Below are positions 16,762 to 25,216 of a stretch of DNA of 64,000 nt, in pieces. The DNA lies in assembly GCA_963845675.1 (NCBI GenBank), contig CAWJSX010000001.1, positions 806,001 through 870,000 on the forward strand. The letters run 5' to 3'. Under the pieces are notes generated by a model that made no database searches, had not been told where the DNA came from, and saw nothing but the letters and a program-made list of their open reading frames with translations. The translations under genes were made by a program, and so were the position numbers. Source of the stretch: CAWJMD01 sp963845675. Lineage in GTDB: Bacteria > Actinomycetota > Actinomycetes > Actinomycetales > CAWJMD01. Each line of letters opens with the position of its first letter. Position 1 is the stretch's first letter.

Positions 16762-18711
16762 GTGATGATTCACGCTGGGCGACGACGCGTTCTCACTGCC
16801 GGGGTCCTGATAGCGGCCGCCCAGGCACTGCTCGGACCAGCGGTCGCCACGCCAGGACCCGCACCTGCGCGCGCACACGCTGAGATCAGCTCGACCGGGA
16901 GCTCAGCCGACGACCGGAGCCAGGCTCAACGCATGGCGCAGGAATCAGGTGCGCCGGTCGTGATCGACTCGGAAACCACAGAAACGCAACTCATCTCAGC
17001 CAATCCCGATGGCACGACAACGGCCGAACTCAGCGCTACTCCGGTGCGGGTTGAACACGGAGACGGCTGGGTCCCGGTGGACACCTCACTCGTCATCGAG
17101 GCTGACGGACGCATCGCTCCGGACGCTGCCGCCCTGGACGTGTCGTTCTCCGGCGGTGGCGCAGACGCGCTGGTCGTTGTGCGCGAGGGCGGAACGTCGC
17201 TGACGTGGCGGTGGCCAGGTGACCTGCCGGCGCCAATCGTGACGGGCGACACCGCGGTGTACCCGGAGGTGCTGCCGGGGGTCGACCTGCAGCTGCGAGC
17301 TGGTGTCGAGTCGTTCTCGGAGGTCCTCGTCGTTCGCGATCGTGAGGCGGCAGGCGACCCGCGTCTAGCCCAACTGACCTTGCAGTCGGAAGTCGAAGGT
17401 GGGGAGCTGTCGCGCCGCGACGGCGGCCTGGTGGTCACGGACATGGCGGGCGAGGTGGTGCTGAACAGCAATCCGGCGCTGATGTGGGACGCCAGCGGCG
17501 CACAGGACCCTGGGCTGCATCGCCTGCTCGAGGACTCCGTGGCCATCGGCGACGCTGGCTTCAGTGCCGACGGCCCGGTCGAGGGTGACGTCGTGAAGGC
17601 TCTGGACGTCGCGCTCGTCGATGGCCACCTGGAGATCGCTGTAGATCAGTCGATGCTGTCAGATCCCGAGACGACGTTCCCGGTCGTCATCGACCCTGAG
17701 CTGTCCGCGGTCCGGAACTCGTGGGCAATGGTGAACAAGTCGTTCTCAACGCAGGAGTACTACAACTGGAGCGACGCCAGCGAAGGCGTTGGCTACGTCA
17801 CCGGCGCCAGCTACGGCACGCACACGAAGCGGCTCTTCTGGGACTTCGACACGTCCCCCTTTCGGGGCAAGAACATTCTCGGGGCCACCTTCTCGGCAAA
17901 GCAGACACACGCCTATGACTGCACGGCGAACGCAGTTCAGCTCTGGCGAACCGGGACGGCAACGGCAGCCACGAACTGGAGCAACCCGCCGACCTGGATC
18001 GATCTTCAGTCCACTCACACCGTCAAGCTGGGGCGCACCGGCTGCTCACCAGCTGGCGGCCAACTCGACTTCCCTGCCACATCTGCCATGCAGTGGGCCG
18101 CCAGTAACAACCAGAACCATCTTTCTCTCGGCCTGCGTGCAGCCTCCGAGACCTCGAGCTCAAGTTGGCGCCGCTTCGAGAGCACCGTCACTCTGGCGGT
18201 GGACTTCAACACCCCCCCGGTCGCCCTCTCCGCCGTTGATCTGGGTTTGAGCGGAACCCCGAAGATCCCGTGCGTGACAGGTTCCGGTCGTCCCTGGGTG
18301 AACAGCAGGTCAATGACGCTGCAGGCGATAGGCCGTGACGCCGACAAGCCGTACGGGCAGACTCTGCAGGCCCACTTCGAGTACTGGTACGAGGGCGGAT
18401 TCCGCGAGTTGGAGAGTGGTCGCCTCCGCTACTACGGCAACCTCACGCCTGCGGCAAAGCAAGGCGAGATGGCTGGCCGGCGGCTGGTCAGAGAGTGGGA
18501 TCCCGGAACCGGCGCCACCAGAACGTGGCACGAGACGCTCGACCGCGGCAGTCGGGAACTCGATACGGTGACGCCACGGCAACACGTCGTCTACTGGCAA
18601 GACAACGCTACGGGCGAACCCACGAATCGTGAGACAACCGCGGCGGTACCTCAAGCGCATCGATACGGCGAGCGCTCCGGCAAGACAACAACCGCACCGC
18701 CGGGTGGTTAG
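16762..18711 (+). CDS. Secreted DNRLRE-type protein, likely truncated polymorphic-toxin scaffold
   Basis: 649 residues with a signal peptide (RRRVLTAGVLIAAAQALLG, cleavage near residue 40). Residues about 60-320 form the N-terminal region common to large actinobacterial secreted YD/LamG proteins (VEHGDGWVPVDTSL, YPEVLPGVDLQL, FPVVIDPELS). Residues about 330-480 match DNRLRE (GTHTKRLFWDFDTSPFRGKN, a Cys-containing NAVQLWRTGTATA, WRRFE). Relatives usually exceed 1,500 residues and end in a toxin domain; this one stops at 18711, about 90 bases before a toxin tip in another frame. So it is probably the front of a deleted toxin gene. GTG start with GGGGGGCTGCA ahead. Confidence 0.7.
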   Translation: MMIHAGRRRVLTAGVLIAAAQALLGPAVATPGPAPARAHAEISSTGSSADDRSQAQRMAQESGAPVVIDSETTETQLISANPDGTTTAELSATPVRVEHGDGWVPVDTSLVIEADGRIAPDAAALDVSFSGGGADALVVVREGGTSLTWRWPGDLPAPIVTGDTAVYPEVLPGVDLQLRAGVESFSEVLVVRDREAAGDPRLAQLTLQSEVEGGELSRRDGGLVVTDMAGEVVLNSNPALMWDASGAQDPGLHRLLEDSVAIGDAGFSADGPVEGDVVKALDVALVDGHLEIAVDQSMLSDPETTFPVVIDPELSAVRNSWAMVNKSFSTQEYYNWSDASEGVGYVTGASYGTHTKRLFWDFDTSPFRGKNILGATFSAKQTHAYDCTANAVQLWRTGTATAATNWSNPPTWIDLQSTHTVKLGRTGCSPAGGQLDFPATSAMQWAASNNQNHLSLGLRAASETSSSSWRRFESTVTLAVDFNTPPVALSAVDLGLSGTPKIPCVTGSGRPWVNSRSMTLQAIGRDADKPYGQTLQAHFEYWYEGGFRELESGRLRYYGNLTPAAKQGEMAGRRLVREWDPGTGATRTWHETLDRGSRELDTVTPRQHVVYWQDNATGEPTNRETTAAVPQAHRYGERSGKTTTAPPGG

Positions 18712-18800
18712 TGCCGAGCGGTGCTGGAAGGTCGATGACCCGACGCGAGCCAGGACAAGGACGATCGCTGGCCAGATGTGCCTTCGACCAGATCTGAGCC

Positions 18801-18935
18801 GCCGCTGCAGACAGTTCGCGACTTCTTCACCGAAGCGGCTATTCCGGGGGCATTCGGATCGTCAGACCTGAAACTGGAGGGCCCAAGACCCACTACTCCT
18901 TCGACGAGTTCGGCAACTTCGGAGGTGCGTGGTGA
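18801..18935 (+). pseudogene. C-terminal tip of a secreted toxin, cut off from its scaffold
   Basis: A frame opened by an upstream stop gives 44 residues ending in THYSFDEFGNFGGAW and a stop that overlaps the next start (GTGA at 18932). An ending of this kind, directly coupled to a small immunity-type gene, is characteristic of polymorphic toxin C-termini. No start codon precedes it, so it is a deletion remnant of the toxin once carried by the protein at 16762-18711. The toxin family is not recognisable from so short a piece. Confidence 0.5.
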
Positions 18936-19198
18936 CCACGCCGCCGAGTCCCGACCGTGCCGCTGTTCGCGAGCGACTTCTCGACCTGCTCGCCGGTCGC
19001 GAGTCGAGGGAGGAAGCCGCCGCTTGGGCTAGCACCTGGGTGACTCAGGACGATCCTGAAGTGAAGGACCCCATTGTTTGGAATGCCCTCCGCGAACTGT
19101 CCGGGGCAGACCTCATGATCAGCCCTGTTGACTATCTGCACGGCGAGGACGACTTCCACCAGTGGCTCGATCGGCTCGAAGCAGACGAGGACCAATGA
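18932..19198 (+). CDS. Small acidic protein, probable immunity protein of a polymorphic toxin
   Basis: 88 residues, mostly helical and acidic: RERLLDLLAGRESREEAAAWASTW, then DPIVWNALRELSGADLMI and a C-terminal HGEDDFHQWLDRLEAD. Helical, acidic proteins of this size with a WASTWV...D..V...L..L.GAD pattern accompany polymorphic toxins. GGAGGT at 18921 lies just ahead of the GTG at 18932. Its start overlaps the toxin-tip stop, and its own stop overlaps the TNT gene start (ATGA at 19195). With the toxin gone it is an orphan that may still protect against incoming toxin. Confidence 0.65.
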   Translation: MTTPPSPDRAAVRERLLDLLAGRESREEAAAWASTWVTQDDPEVKDPIVWNALRELSGADLMISPVDYLHGEDDFHQWLDRLEADEDQ

Positions 19199-19920
19199 GA
19201 GCCGTCGTCGGTGCTCTCGTTGCGCTTCTGGTCGCCCTCATCGGACTAGGGTCTGTGACCGCTGCTGAGGCAACTCAGGCGCCAGCGCTCGTGCCCTACG
19301 CCTACGACGCATCTCGGTACGGTGCGCCGCCGATGGGTGGGATCACCGAGCGTGGTCCGCCCGCGGCGTACGACCACGCCATCTACGACGCCGTCGCCAA
19401 CTGGTCGCACGGCGCTGAGGTGCGCTCTGATGGACCAGCACCCGCCGCCGCCACCGACTACGAACACCCGGGCACGCTCGCGGAGGTCGTGTGGTCTACG
19501 GGTACGACCGACCGGGAAGCCCAGACCAACTCCGGGTCCTCATTCGCCTTCGAGCGCAACCGTGTTGCCGCAAACACCGCGAGGACCGCGGGTCAGAAGC
19601 TGACGACCTACTACCCGCCGAACCGGGGTTTCCTCGGCGGCTCCTCAAGGCAGACCCTCGAAGCTGGTACTCGGATCGACCGATACGGACGAGAAGGGGG
19701 GACGTTCGTCTCGCCGGCCGGAACACCGCTCGAGATGCGGTCGTTGCCGCCCGGTGCGGGGGCGCGACCCCCCAACGTCTATGAGGTCGTCGAGCCGTTC
19801 CCGGTCGACGCTGGCACCGTTGCTCCCTGGCACGGCCAGCTGGGTTTCGGGACGCAGTACGAGCTTCCCGGATCTGTGGCTGATCTGATCGGGCAGGGCT
19901 TCCTCAAGGCGGTGAACTAG
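19195..19920 (+). CDS. Secreted TNT-domain toxin (NAD+ glycohydrolase)
   Basis: 241 residues. A signal peptide (GALVALLVALIGLGSVTAA) is followed by a linker and a C-terminal TNT domain, the fold of the Mycobacterium tuberculosis necrotizing toxin that hydrolyses NAD+. Recognisable TNT elements: YYPPNRGFLGG, GTRIDRYGREGGTFVSP, EMRSLPPG, VYEVVEPFPV, and GFGTQYELPG with the conserved Gln. The start at 19195 overlaps the preceding stop. The next gene begins one base after its stop and looks like its immunity factor. A short stand-alone secreted TNT is smaller than the usual large carriers. Activity is inferred from the family. Confidence 0.85.
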   Translation: MRAVVGALVALLVALIGLGSVTAAEATQAPALVPYAYDASRYGAPPMGGITERGPPAAYDHAIYDAVANWSHGAEVRSDGPAPAAATDYEHPGTLAEVVWSTGTTDREAQTNSGSSFAFERNRVAANTARTAGQKLTTYYPPNRGFLGGSSRQTLEAGTRIDRYGREGGTFVSPAGTPLEMRSLPPGAGARPPNVYEVVEPFPVDAGTVAPWHGQLGFGTQYELPGSVADLIGQGFLKAVN

Positions 19921-20160
19921 ATGGATCGCCGGACTCTGCGTGACCTGCTGGACAAGGAAGGTATCGACCGACTCGCCTACGATCTCGACGGCCGAGCAGA
20001 GGACGACACGTACGTACTGGAGCCGTCGGAAGGCGGCTGGGCGGTCTTCTTCTCAGAACGCGGGCTCCGGACGACGGAGACTCGCTTCGACACCGAGGAC
20101 GAGGCATGTGGGCATCTCTTCGCGCTGCTCCTCCGCGACCGGACGACACGCAGGCGATGA
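19921..20160 (+). CDS. Immunity protein for the TNT toxin
   Basis: 79 residues, acidic, one alpha/beta unit: RRTLRDLLDKEGIDRLAYDL, then DDTYVLEPSEGGWAVFFSERG and EDEACGHLFALLL. Small proteins with the W-x-V-(F/Y)-(F/Y)-S-E-R-G pattern sit directly after TNT toxins in many actinobacteria and neutralise them. The ATG follows the toxin stop with no gap, which gives coupled translation. The protein lacks a signal peptide, as expected for a cytoplasmic inhibitor. Confidence 0.8.
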   Translation: MDRRTLRDLLDKEGIDRLAYDLDGRAEDDTYVLEPSEGGWAVFFSERGLRTTETRFDTEDEACGHLFALLLRDRTTRRR

Positions 20161-20161
20161 C

Positions 20162-20455
20162 ATGACGAGTGGCGAGCCGTCGCCGGGAACCGCAGCAGGG
20201 CCTCTTGCGATCAGGCGCTGTTTCGGCCGTCTGCTCGTCGTTCTGACCGCCACACTCGCGGTGGTCGCTGGGGTGCTCGGCTCTGCTCCAGCGCCGGTGG
20301 CGGTGGCGGTGGCCCACTACGACACGGTCGCCCACAGCTACGAAACCTCGGCGCTGTTGTCGACACCGAGCGCCGCGACGGCGCGCCCGCGGGCTTCGCC
20401 GGCGGGCCCCAGAGCCGTGTCCGGGAAACCGGGTCAGGCTCCCCGGCAGGTCTGA
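20162..20455 (+). CDS. Small exported or membrane protein, unknown
   Basis: 97 residues with one hydrophobic segment (LLVVLTATLAVVAGVLGSA, residues about 24-42) that could be a signal peptide, followed by a His/Tyr-containing stretch and a Pro/Ala/Arg-rich tail. The ATG at 20162 lies two bases after the immunity gene stop, so it ends the toxin operon. It may be the front of another secreted toxin carrier whose rest is lost. No family recognised. Confidence 0.5.
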   Translation: MTSGEPSPGTAAGPLAIRRCFGRLLVVLTATLAVVAGVLGSAPAPVAVAVAHYDTVAHSYETSALLSTPSAATARPRASPAGPRAVSGKPGQAPRQV

Positions 20456-20631
20456 GCTGCGGGTCGCCGGCCTCGCGTTAAATGCCGTAGCCAGGTGAGC
20501 CGTGGTGGCCGTGCCTGCGTGGGTCGTGGGTCCCGACCGGGCTGAGCCCTTGGTCTCGGCCGGGCTGCTGGCGAAGTGCCGGGTTCCGAGGGGTTAGGGG
20601 TTAGTGAGCAGTTGCTGTAGAGCGGTGACCG

Positions 20632-21006
20632 TCAGGCGCTGAGCCGGTCGGCGGTGCCGCCGACGAACTGCACCCCTTCGCCAGCCAAGACCTGCTCGAC
20701 GCTGTCGTCGCGGCCGTCGTCCCACCGGAAGCGCGTCGACGGGCGGCCGGTGGCCTCCAGCAGCCGCCACGGGTTCGGGCAGGCGGTGCACCGCGTGACG
20801 TGCTGGCCCACCCATGCCGTCCTGGCGTCCCATCTGCGGCCGGCGCCGCGTGCGGTCCGGGCCGCCGCGACAACAGAACCAGACTCGACCAGCGCAGTGT
20901 GGCCGACCCACCGAGTCACGTTCAGCGTGCCGGCGGCAGCGAGCCGCTGCGCCTGGCGGACCGAGACGCCCAGCTGGGCCGCTGCGTCCTGCAGTGTCAC
21001 CTCCAT
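20632..21006 (-). CDS. Small helix-turn-helix protein
   Basis: 124 residues. The N-terminal helix-turn-helix is clear: TLQDAAAQLGVSVRQAQRLAAAGTL, followed by a wing-like segment and GAGRRWDARTAW, a pattern seen in DNA-binding proteins next to nucleotidyltransferase-like (AbiEii-type) genes. No such partner is present here. The C-terminal half fits no family and may be out of frame, so the gene may be damaged. On the minus strand TTGACA at 21042-21037 could be a -35 element with a very short or absent leader. Confidence 0.5.
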   Translation of the reverse strand: MEVTLQDAAAQLGVSVRQAQRLAAAGTLNVTRWVGHTALVESGSVVAAARTARGAGRRWDARTAWVGQHVTRCTACPNPWRLLEATGRPSTRFRWDDGRDDSVEQVLAGEGVQFVGGTADRLSA

Positions 21007-21287
21007 GACGGATAACGTCGCGATGGCGAAGTTTTCTGTCAAGAGCGGAGGGACCGAGAACTCCCGATTGCCTGGCTCCTAGAGGCACACACCTAGCACC
21101 CCAGCGCCTGCCCCCCGGCACCCGTGGCGCAGATGTAGCGTTTTGTAGGGCGGTGTAGCGAAACACTAGATGTGACCCTGCGTAGCCGTGCTGTGGCTTT
21201 GAGTAGCGGCGTCGCCGGGTACGAGGAGACCGCCGCTCGGCTGCGCAGCGGACCCAACTTCGTGAGTCCCAGACCCCAAACGCGCAG

Positions 21288-21318
21288 GAGCCCCGGCCTC
21301 GTCGTGAGGCCGGGGCTC
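21288..21318. terminator. Perfect hairpin inside repeat copy 2
   Basis: Same 13-base stem and GTCGT loop as at 15794-15824. Being downstream of nrdJ, which is read from the minus strand, it could end nrdJ transcription. Confidence 0.5.
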
Positions 21319-21434
21319 CTACCGCTCAACACCCAATCAATGTCCCGCTGACCGAATCAGGGACATTGCTGACCGATCCAGGGACATTGCTGACCGATCC
21401 AGCAGGGACATTGACTGACCGTTCACATCAGCTG
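21288..21434. repeat. Direct repeat copy 2 (IS-end-like), abutting nrdJ
   Basis: Near copy of 15794-15938 in the same orientation, with the hairpin and two full 21-base units (GGGACATTGCTGACCGATCC). It ends in TGACCGTTCACA at 21416-21427; the next base is the first of the nrdJ stop codon complement (TCA at 21428-21430). The insertion thus lies exactly at the 3' end of nrdJ and does not change the protein. Confidence 0.7.
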
Positions 21435-24295
21435 CACCCGCTGGTGCTCCCACACCCCTCACACACGTGGCAGCTTCCCGCCGGCCGCATCTTCGTGCCG
21501 CAGGTGAAGCACATCGGCGCGTCCGACTCGCGGCCCTGGATGGCCTCGAGCAGCTCGGCCGAGGAGTGCACCGACTTCGGAGCCGCCTTGACGGACGCCT
21601 CCTCCACCGAGTGGTGCTCAGTGGTCTCGGCCTTGGCCTCGACCACGGGAGCCGACTGCTGCAGCGAGTGCGCCTCGGACTCCTCGTCGGCCGGGGTCGG
21701 CTCGTACGAGCCGGTGTCGAGCTGGCGCGCCCGCTCCTCGGCCGTGTGGATGCCGTACGCCGACCGGGTGTCGAAGTCGAGGTAGTCCAGCGCCAGGCGG
21801 CGGAACACGTAGTCCATCACCGACTGCGACATCCGCACGTCCGGGTCGTCGGTCAAGCCGGCCGGCTCGAAGCGCATGTTCGTGAACTTCTCCACGTACG
21901 TCTCCAGCGGCACGCCGTACTGCAAGGCGATGGAGATCGCGATCGAGAAGGCGTCCATCACACCGGCCAGGGTCGAGCCCTGCTTGCCGAGCTTGAGGAA
22001 CACCTCGCCGAGGCCGTCGTCCGGGTAGGAGCCGGCGGTCATGTAGCCCTCGGCGCCACCGACGCTGAACGACGTGGTGATCGACGGACGCGACTTCGGC
22101 AGGCGCTTGCGGGTCGGCTTGTTGACCTCGACCACCTTCACCTCGGACTCCGCCGGGGCGGCCTTCTTGCCACCGTCCGACAGCGGCTGGCCGACCTTGC
22201 AGTTGTCGCGGTACACGGCGAGGGCCTTCAGGCCGAGCTTCCAGCCCTGGAAGTAGACGTCGGCGATCTCCTCGACCGTCGCGTCCTCGGGCAGGTTGAC
22301 CGTCTTCGAGATCGCGCCCGACAGGAACGGCTGCGTCGCCGCCATCATCCGCACGTGGCCCATCGGCTTGATGGACCGCTCCCCCATCGCCGTGTCGAAG
22401 ACGTCGTAGTGCTCGCGCTTGAGGCCCGGCGCGTCGATGACGTGGCCGTGCTCGGCGATGAACTCGACGATCGCCTCGACCGTCTCCTCGGCGTAGCCGA
22501 ACTTGCGCAGCGCCGCCGGGATCGTCTGGTTGACGATCTGCATCGAGCCGCCGCCGACGAGCTTCTTGAACTTGACCAGCGAGAAGTCGGGCTCGATGCC
22601 CGTCGTGTCGCAGTCCATCATGAAGCCGATCGTGCCGGTCGGTGCGAGCACCGAGGCCTGCGCGTTGCGCCAGCCGTTCTTGGCGCCGATCGACAGCACG
22701 CCGGCCCACGACTTGGTGGCCTCGCGCTGCACGTCCTTGTCCATCGTGTGCAGGGTGCGGATCGCGTCGTTCGCGGCCGCGTGCTTGCGCATCACGCGGG
22801 TGTGCGCCTCGGCGTTGCGGGCGAAGCCCTCGTACGGGCCCACCACGCCGGCGAGCTCGGCCGACCGCTTGTACGCGGTGCCCGTCATCAGCGACGTGAT
22901 GCCGGCGGCGAGTGCCCGTCCGCCGTCGCTGTCGTAGGCCAGGCCCGACGCCATCAGCAGCGCGCCGAGGTTGGCGTACCCGATGCCCAGCTGGCGGAAC
23001 GTGCGGGTGGTCTCGCCGATCGCCTCGGTCGGGAAGTCGGCGAAGCAGATCGAGATGTCCATCGCCGTGATGACGATCTCGACGGCCTTGGCGAACCTCT
23101 TCGCGTCGAACGAGCCGTCGTCCTGCAGGAACTTCAGCAGGTTCAGCGACGCGAGGTTGCAGGACGAGTTGTCGAGGTGCATGTACTCGCTGCACGGGTT
23201 CGACGCGGTGATGCGGCCGGACTCGGGCGTGGTGTGCCAGTCGTTGATCGTGTCGTCGTACTGGATGCCCGGGTCGGCGCACGCCCACGCGGCCTGGGAG
23301 ATCCTGCCGAACAGCCCTGCCGCGTCGACGGTCTCGATGACCGAGCCGTCCAGCCGCGAGGTCAGGCCGAACTCGCCCTTCTCCTCGACCGCGTGCATGA
23401 AGGCGTCGGAGACACGGACCGAGTTGTTGGCGTTCTGGTACTGCACCGACGTGATGTCGGAGCCACCGAGGTCCATGTCGAAGCCGGCGTCGCGGAGCAC
23501 GCGGATCTTGTTCTCCTCACGCGCCTTCGTCTCGACGAACTCCTCGATGTCGGGGTGGTCGACGTCGAGGACGACCATCTTGGCCGCGCGGCGCGTGGCG
23601 CCGCCCGACTTGATCGTGCCGGCGGACGCGTCGGCGCCGCGCATGAAGGAGACCGGGCCCGAAGCGGTGCCGCCCGAGGAGCGCAGCAGCTCCTTCGACG
23701 AGCGGATCCGCGACAGGTTGAGCCCCGCGCCGGAGCCGCCCTTGAAGATCAGCCCCTCTTCGCGGTACCAGTTGAGGATCGAGTCCATCGAGTCCTCGAC
23801 GGCGAGGATGAAGCACGCGCTGACCTGCTGCGGGCTCGAGGTGCCGACGTTGAACCACACCGGGCTGTTGAACGAGAACACCTGGTGCAGAAGCATGTGC
23901 GTGAGCTCGTGCTCGAAGACCGTCGCGTCGTCCTCCGTCGCGAAGTAGCCGTGGTCGCGGCCGGCCTGCGTGTACGTGAGCACCACGCGGTCGAGGAGCT
24001 GCTTGAGCCCCTGCTCGCGCTCCGGGGTGCCGACGGCGCCGCGGAAGTACTTGGTGGTGACGATCGTGGAGGCGTTCACCGACCAGAAGTCGGGGAACTC
24101 GACACCGCGCTGCTCGAAGATCGTCTCGCCGGTCTTCCAGTTCTGCTGGACGACGTCGCGCCGCTCCCAGGTCACCGCGTCGTAGGGGTGCACGCCAGGC
24201 GTGGTGTACACGCGCTCCATGGTCAGGCCCTTGCCGGCGGCCTTGCCGCTTCGCTTGCGCGAGCCCGCGGCGGTGCCTGGCGCGATCTCCGTCAT
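21428..24295 (-). CDS. nrdJ: Adenosylcobalamin-dependent ribonucleotide reductase, class II
   Basis: Reduces ribonucleotides to deoxyribonucleotides with vitamin B12 as radical source, so it works with or without oxygen. 955 residues, the usual size for actinobacterial NrdJ. Visible marks are the disulfide/substrate loop, NPCSEYMHLD with the catalytic N-C-E triad, SSCNLASLNL, and the phosphate loop LAPTGTIG. After a low-complexity linker (residues about 860-920) a C-terminal zinc-ribbon-like tail with CFTCGTKM and CHVCEGCG provides the redox cysteines. The ATG at 24295 has GAGGAAG ahead. It lies downstream of nrdR, which should control it. Its stop codon borders an IS-like repeat. Confidence 0.97.
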   Translation of the reverse strand: MTEIAPGTAAGSRKRSGKAAGKGLTMERVYTTPGVHPYDAVTWERRDVVQQNWKTGETIFEQRGVEFPDFWSVNASTIVTTKYFRGAVGTPEREQGLKQLLDRVVLTYTQAGRDHGYFATEDDATVFEHELTHMLLHQVFSFNSPVWFNVGTSSPQQVSACFILAVEDSMDSILNWYREEGLIFKGGSGAGLNLSRIRSSKELLRSSGGTASGPVSFMRGADASAGTIKSGGATRRAAKMVVLDVDHPDIEEFVETKAREENKIRVLRDAGFDMDLGGSDITSVQYQNANNSVRVSDAFMHAVEEKGEFGLTSRLDGSVIETVDAAGLFGRISQAAWACADPGIQYDDTINDWHTTPESGRITASNPCSEYMHLDNSSCNLASLNLLKFLQDDGSFDAKRFAKAVEIVITAMDISICFADFPTEAIGETTRTFRQLGIGYANLGALLMASGLAYDSDGGRALAAGITSLMTGTAYKRSAELAGVVGPYEGFARNAEAHTRVMRKHAAANDAIRTLHTMDKDVQREATKSWAGVLSIGAKNGWRNAQASVLAPTGTIGFMMDCDTTGIEPDFSLVKFKKLVGGGSMQIVNQTIPAALRKFGYAEETVEAIVEFIAEHGHVIDAPGLKREHYDVFDTAMGERSIKPMGHVRMMAATQPFLSGAISKTVNLPEDATVEEIADVYFQGWKLGLKALAVYRDNCKVGQPLSDGGKKAAPAESEVKVVEVNKPTRKRLPKSRPSITTSFSVGGAEGYMTAGSYPDDGLGEVFLKLGKQGSTLAGVMDAFSIAISIALQYGVPLETYVEKFTNMRFEPAGLTDDPDVRMSQSVMDYVFRRLALDYLDFDTRSAYGIHTAEERARQLDTGSYEPTPADEESEAHSLQQSAPVVEAKAETTEHHSVEEASVKAAPKSVHSSAELLEAIQGRESDAPMCFTCGTKMRPAGSCHVCEGCGSTSGCS

Positions 24296-24470
24296 CTGCT
24301 TCCTCGTCCCCTCGTGGTGCTGCTGGGTGGTGTGGCCGGTGTCTGTGGTGGTGCGGGTCGTGCGATGGGGTCGTGCGGTCAGTCCATCACTGGGGTCTGA
24401 CAGTTCTGCCGGGTGTGACGTGGGAACCGCCGGCGGCGTCGGCTTCCCCTCCGAAGCCGCCGGCGGTGAC

Positions 24471-24965
24471 TCAGGGGCTGTGCGCCGGGGCGGTGTCGCC
24501 GGGTTCGACCCCGGTCGGTTCGCCCTCGGCACGCAGCAGGGTGATCGCGGCCTCGAAGTCCTCGAGCGACTCGAAGGCCTGGTAGACGGACGAGAACCGC
24601 AGGTAGGCCACGTCGTCGAGCTGACGCAGCGGCCCGAGGACGGCGACGCCCACCTCGTGGGCCTCGACCTCAGCCGCGCCGGTCGCCCGGATCGACTCCT
24701 CGACGGTCTGCGCGAGCAGCGCCAGCTGGTCCTCGGTGACCGGGCGTCCCTGGCATGCCTTGCGGACGCCGGACACGACCTTGTCGCGGCTGAACGGCTC
24801 GGCCGCGCCGGACCGCTTGACCACGGTGAGGCTGGTCGTCTCCACGGTGGTGAAGCGGCGACCGCACTCGGGGCACTGACGGCGGCGCCGGATGGCCGCG
24901 CCGTCGTCGGCCGTGCGCGAGTCGACGACCCGGGAGTCGCTGTGGCGGCAGAACGGGCAGTGCAC
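24471..24965 (-). CDS. nrdR: Transcriptional repressor NrdR
   Basis: Represses ribonucleotide reductase genes when dATP is high. 164 residues: an N-terminal zinc ribbon (MHCPFC, then CPECGRRFTTVE) and an ATP-cone domain (VVKRSGAAEPFSRDKVVSGVRKAC), ending in YQAFESLEDFEAAI. It precedes nrdJ by 175 bases, the usual actinobacterial nrdRJ order. Two 17-base palindromes upstream (25006-25054) are good candidates for its own operators. Confidence 0.97.
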   Translation of the reverse strand: MHCPFCRHSDSRVVDSRTADDGAAIRRRRQCPECGRRFTTVETTSLTVVKRSGAAEPFSRDKVVSGVRKACQGRPVTEDQLALLAQTVEESIRATGAAEVEAHEVGVAVLGPLRQLDDVAYLRFSSVYQAFESLEDFEAAITLLRAEGEPTGVEPGDTAPAHSP

Positions 24966-25005
24966 CAGCGGCCTCCTCTCCGGGTCCCCCGCCTCGCGCT
25001 ACGCC

Positions 25006-25054
25006 GTCCACATCCTGTGGACGACTTCGTCGGCGGCGTCCACAACCTGTGGAC
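25006..25054 (-). promoter_or_regulatory. Pair of palindromes, probable NrdR boxes
   Basis: GTCCAC-ATCCT-GTGGAC at 25006-25022 and GTCCAC-AACCT-GTGGAC at 25038-25054 on the + strand. Their centres are 32 bases apart, about three helical turns, which is the arrangement known for paired NrdR boxes. They lie 41-89 bases upstream of nrdR. A third related sequence, CCCCAACATCTAG, lies at about 25073-25085 on the minus strand. Assignment to NrdR is by position and symmetry. Confidence 0.6.
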
Positions 25055-25216
25055 GAATCACATCCGTGCAACTACTAGATGTTGGGGTGAACGCTAGGAC
25101 GAGCCCCACATGTTCCGCAAGCACTTCGGCTGAAGTCGCGCGTGTCGCGCGTCGTGTCGCGCTGGGGAGGCCGTGGAGCAGCACGTCCGACCGCCCCGAC
25201 GAGCGGGGGCCGGCGG

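Noticed and set aside
21467..24400. 977-codon open frame on the + strand opposite nrdJ
   Set aside because: It is the antisense of a well-conserved gene in GC-rich DNA; the protein is Arg/Leu/Asp-rich with no family pattern.
24296..24470. Cobalamin riboswitch ahead of the B12-dependent reductase
   Set aside because: The 175-base gap is short and I could not find a B12-box-like sequence in it.
25006..25054. DnaA boxes of a replication origin
   Set aside because: The palindromes lack the TTATCCACA/TTGTCCACA form, and no dnaA or dnaN is near; the nrdR context explains them better.
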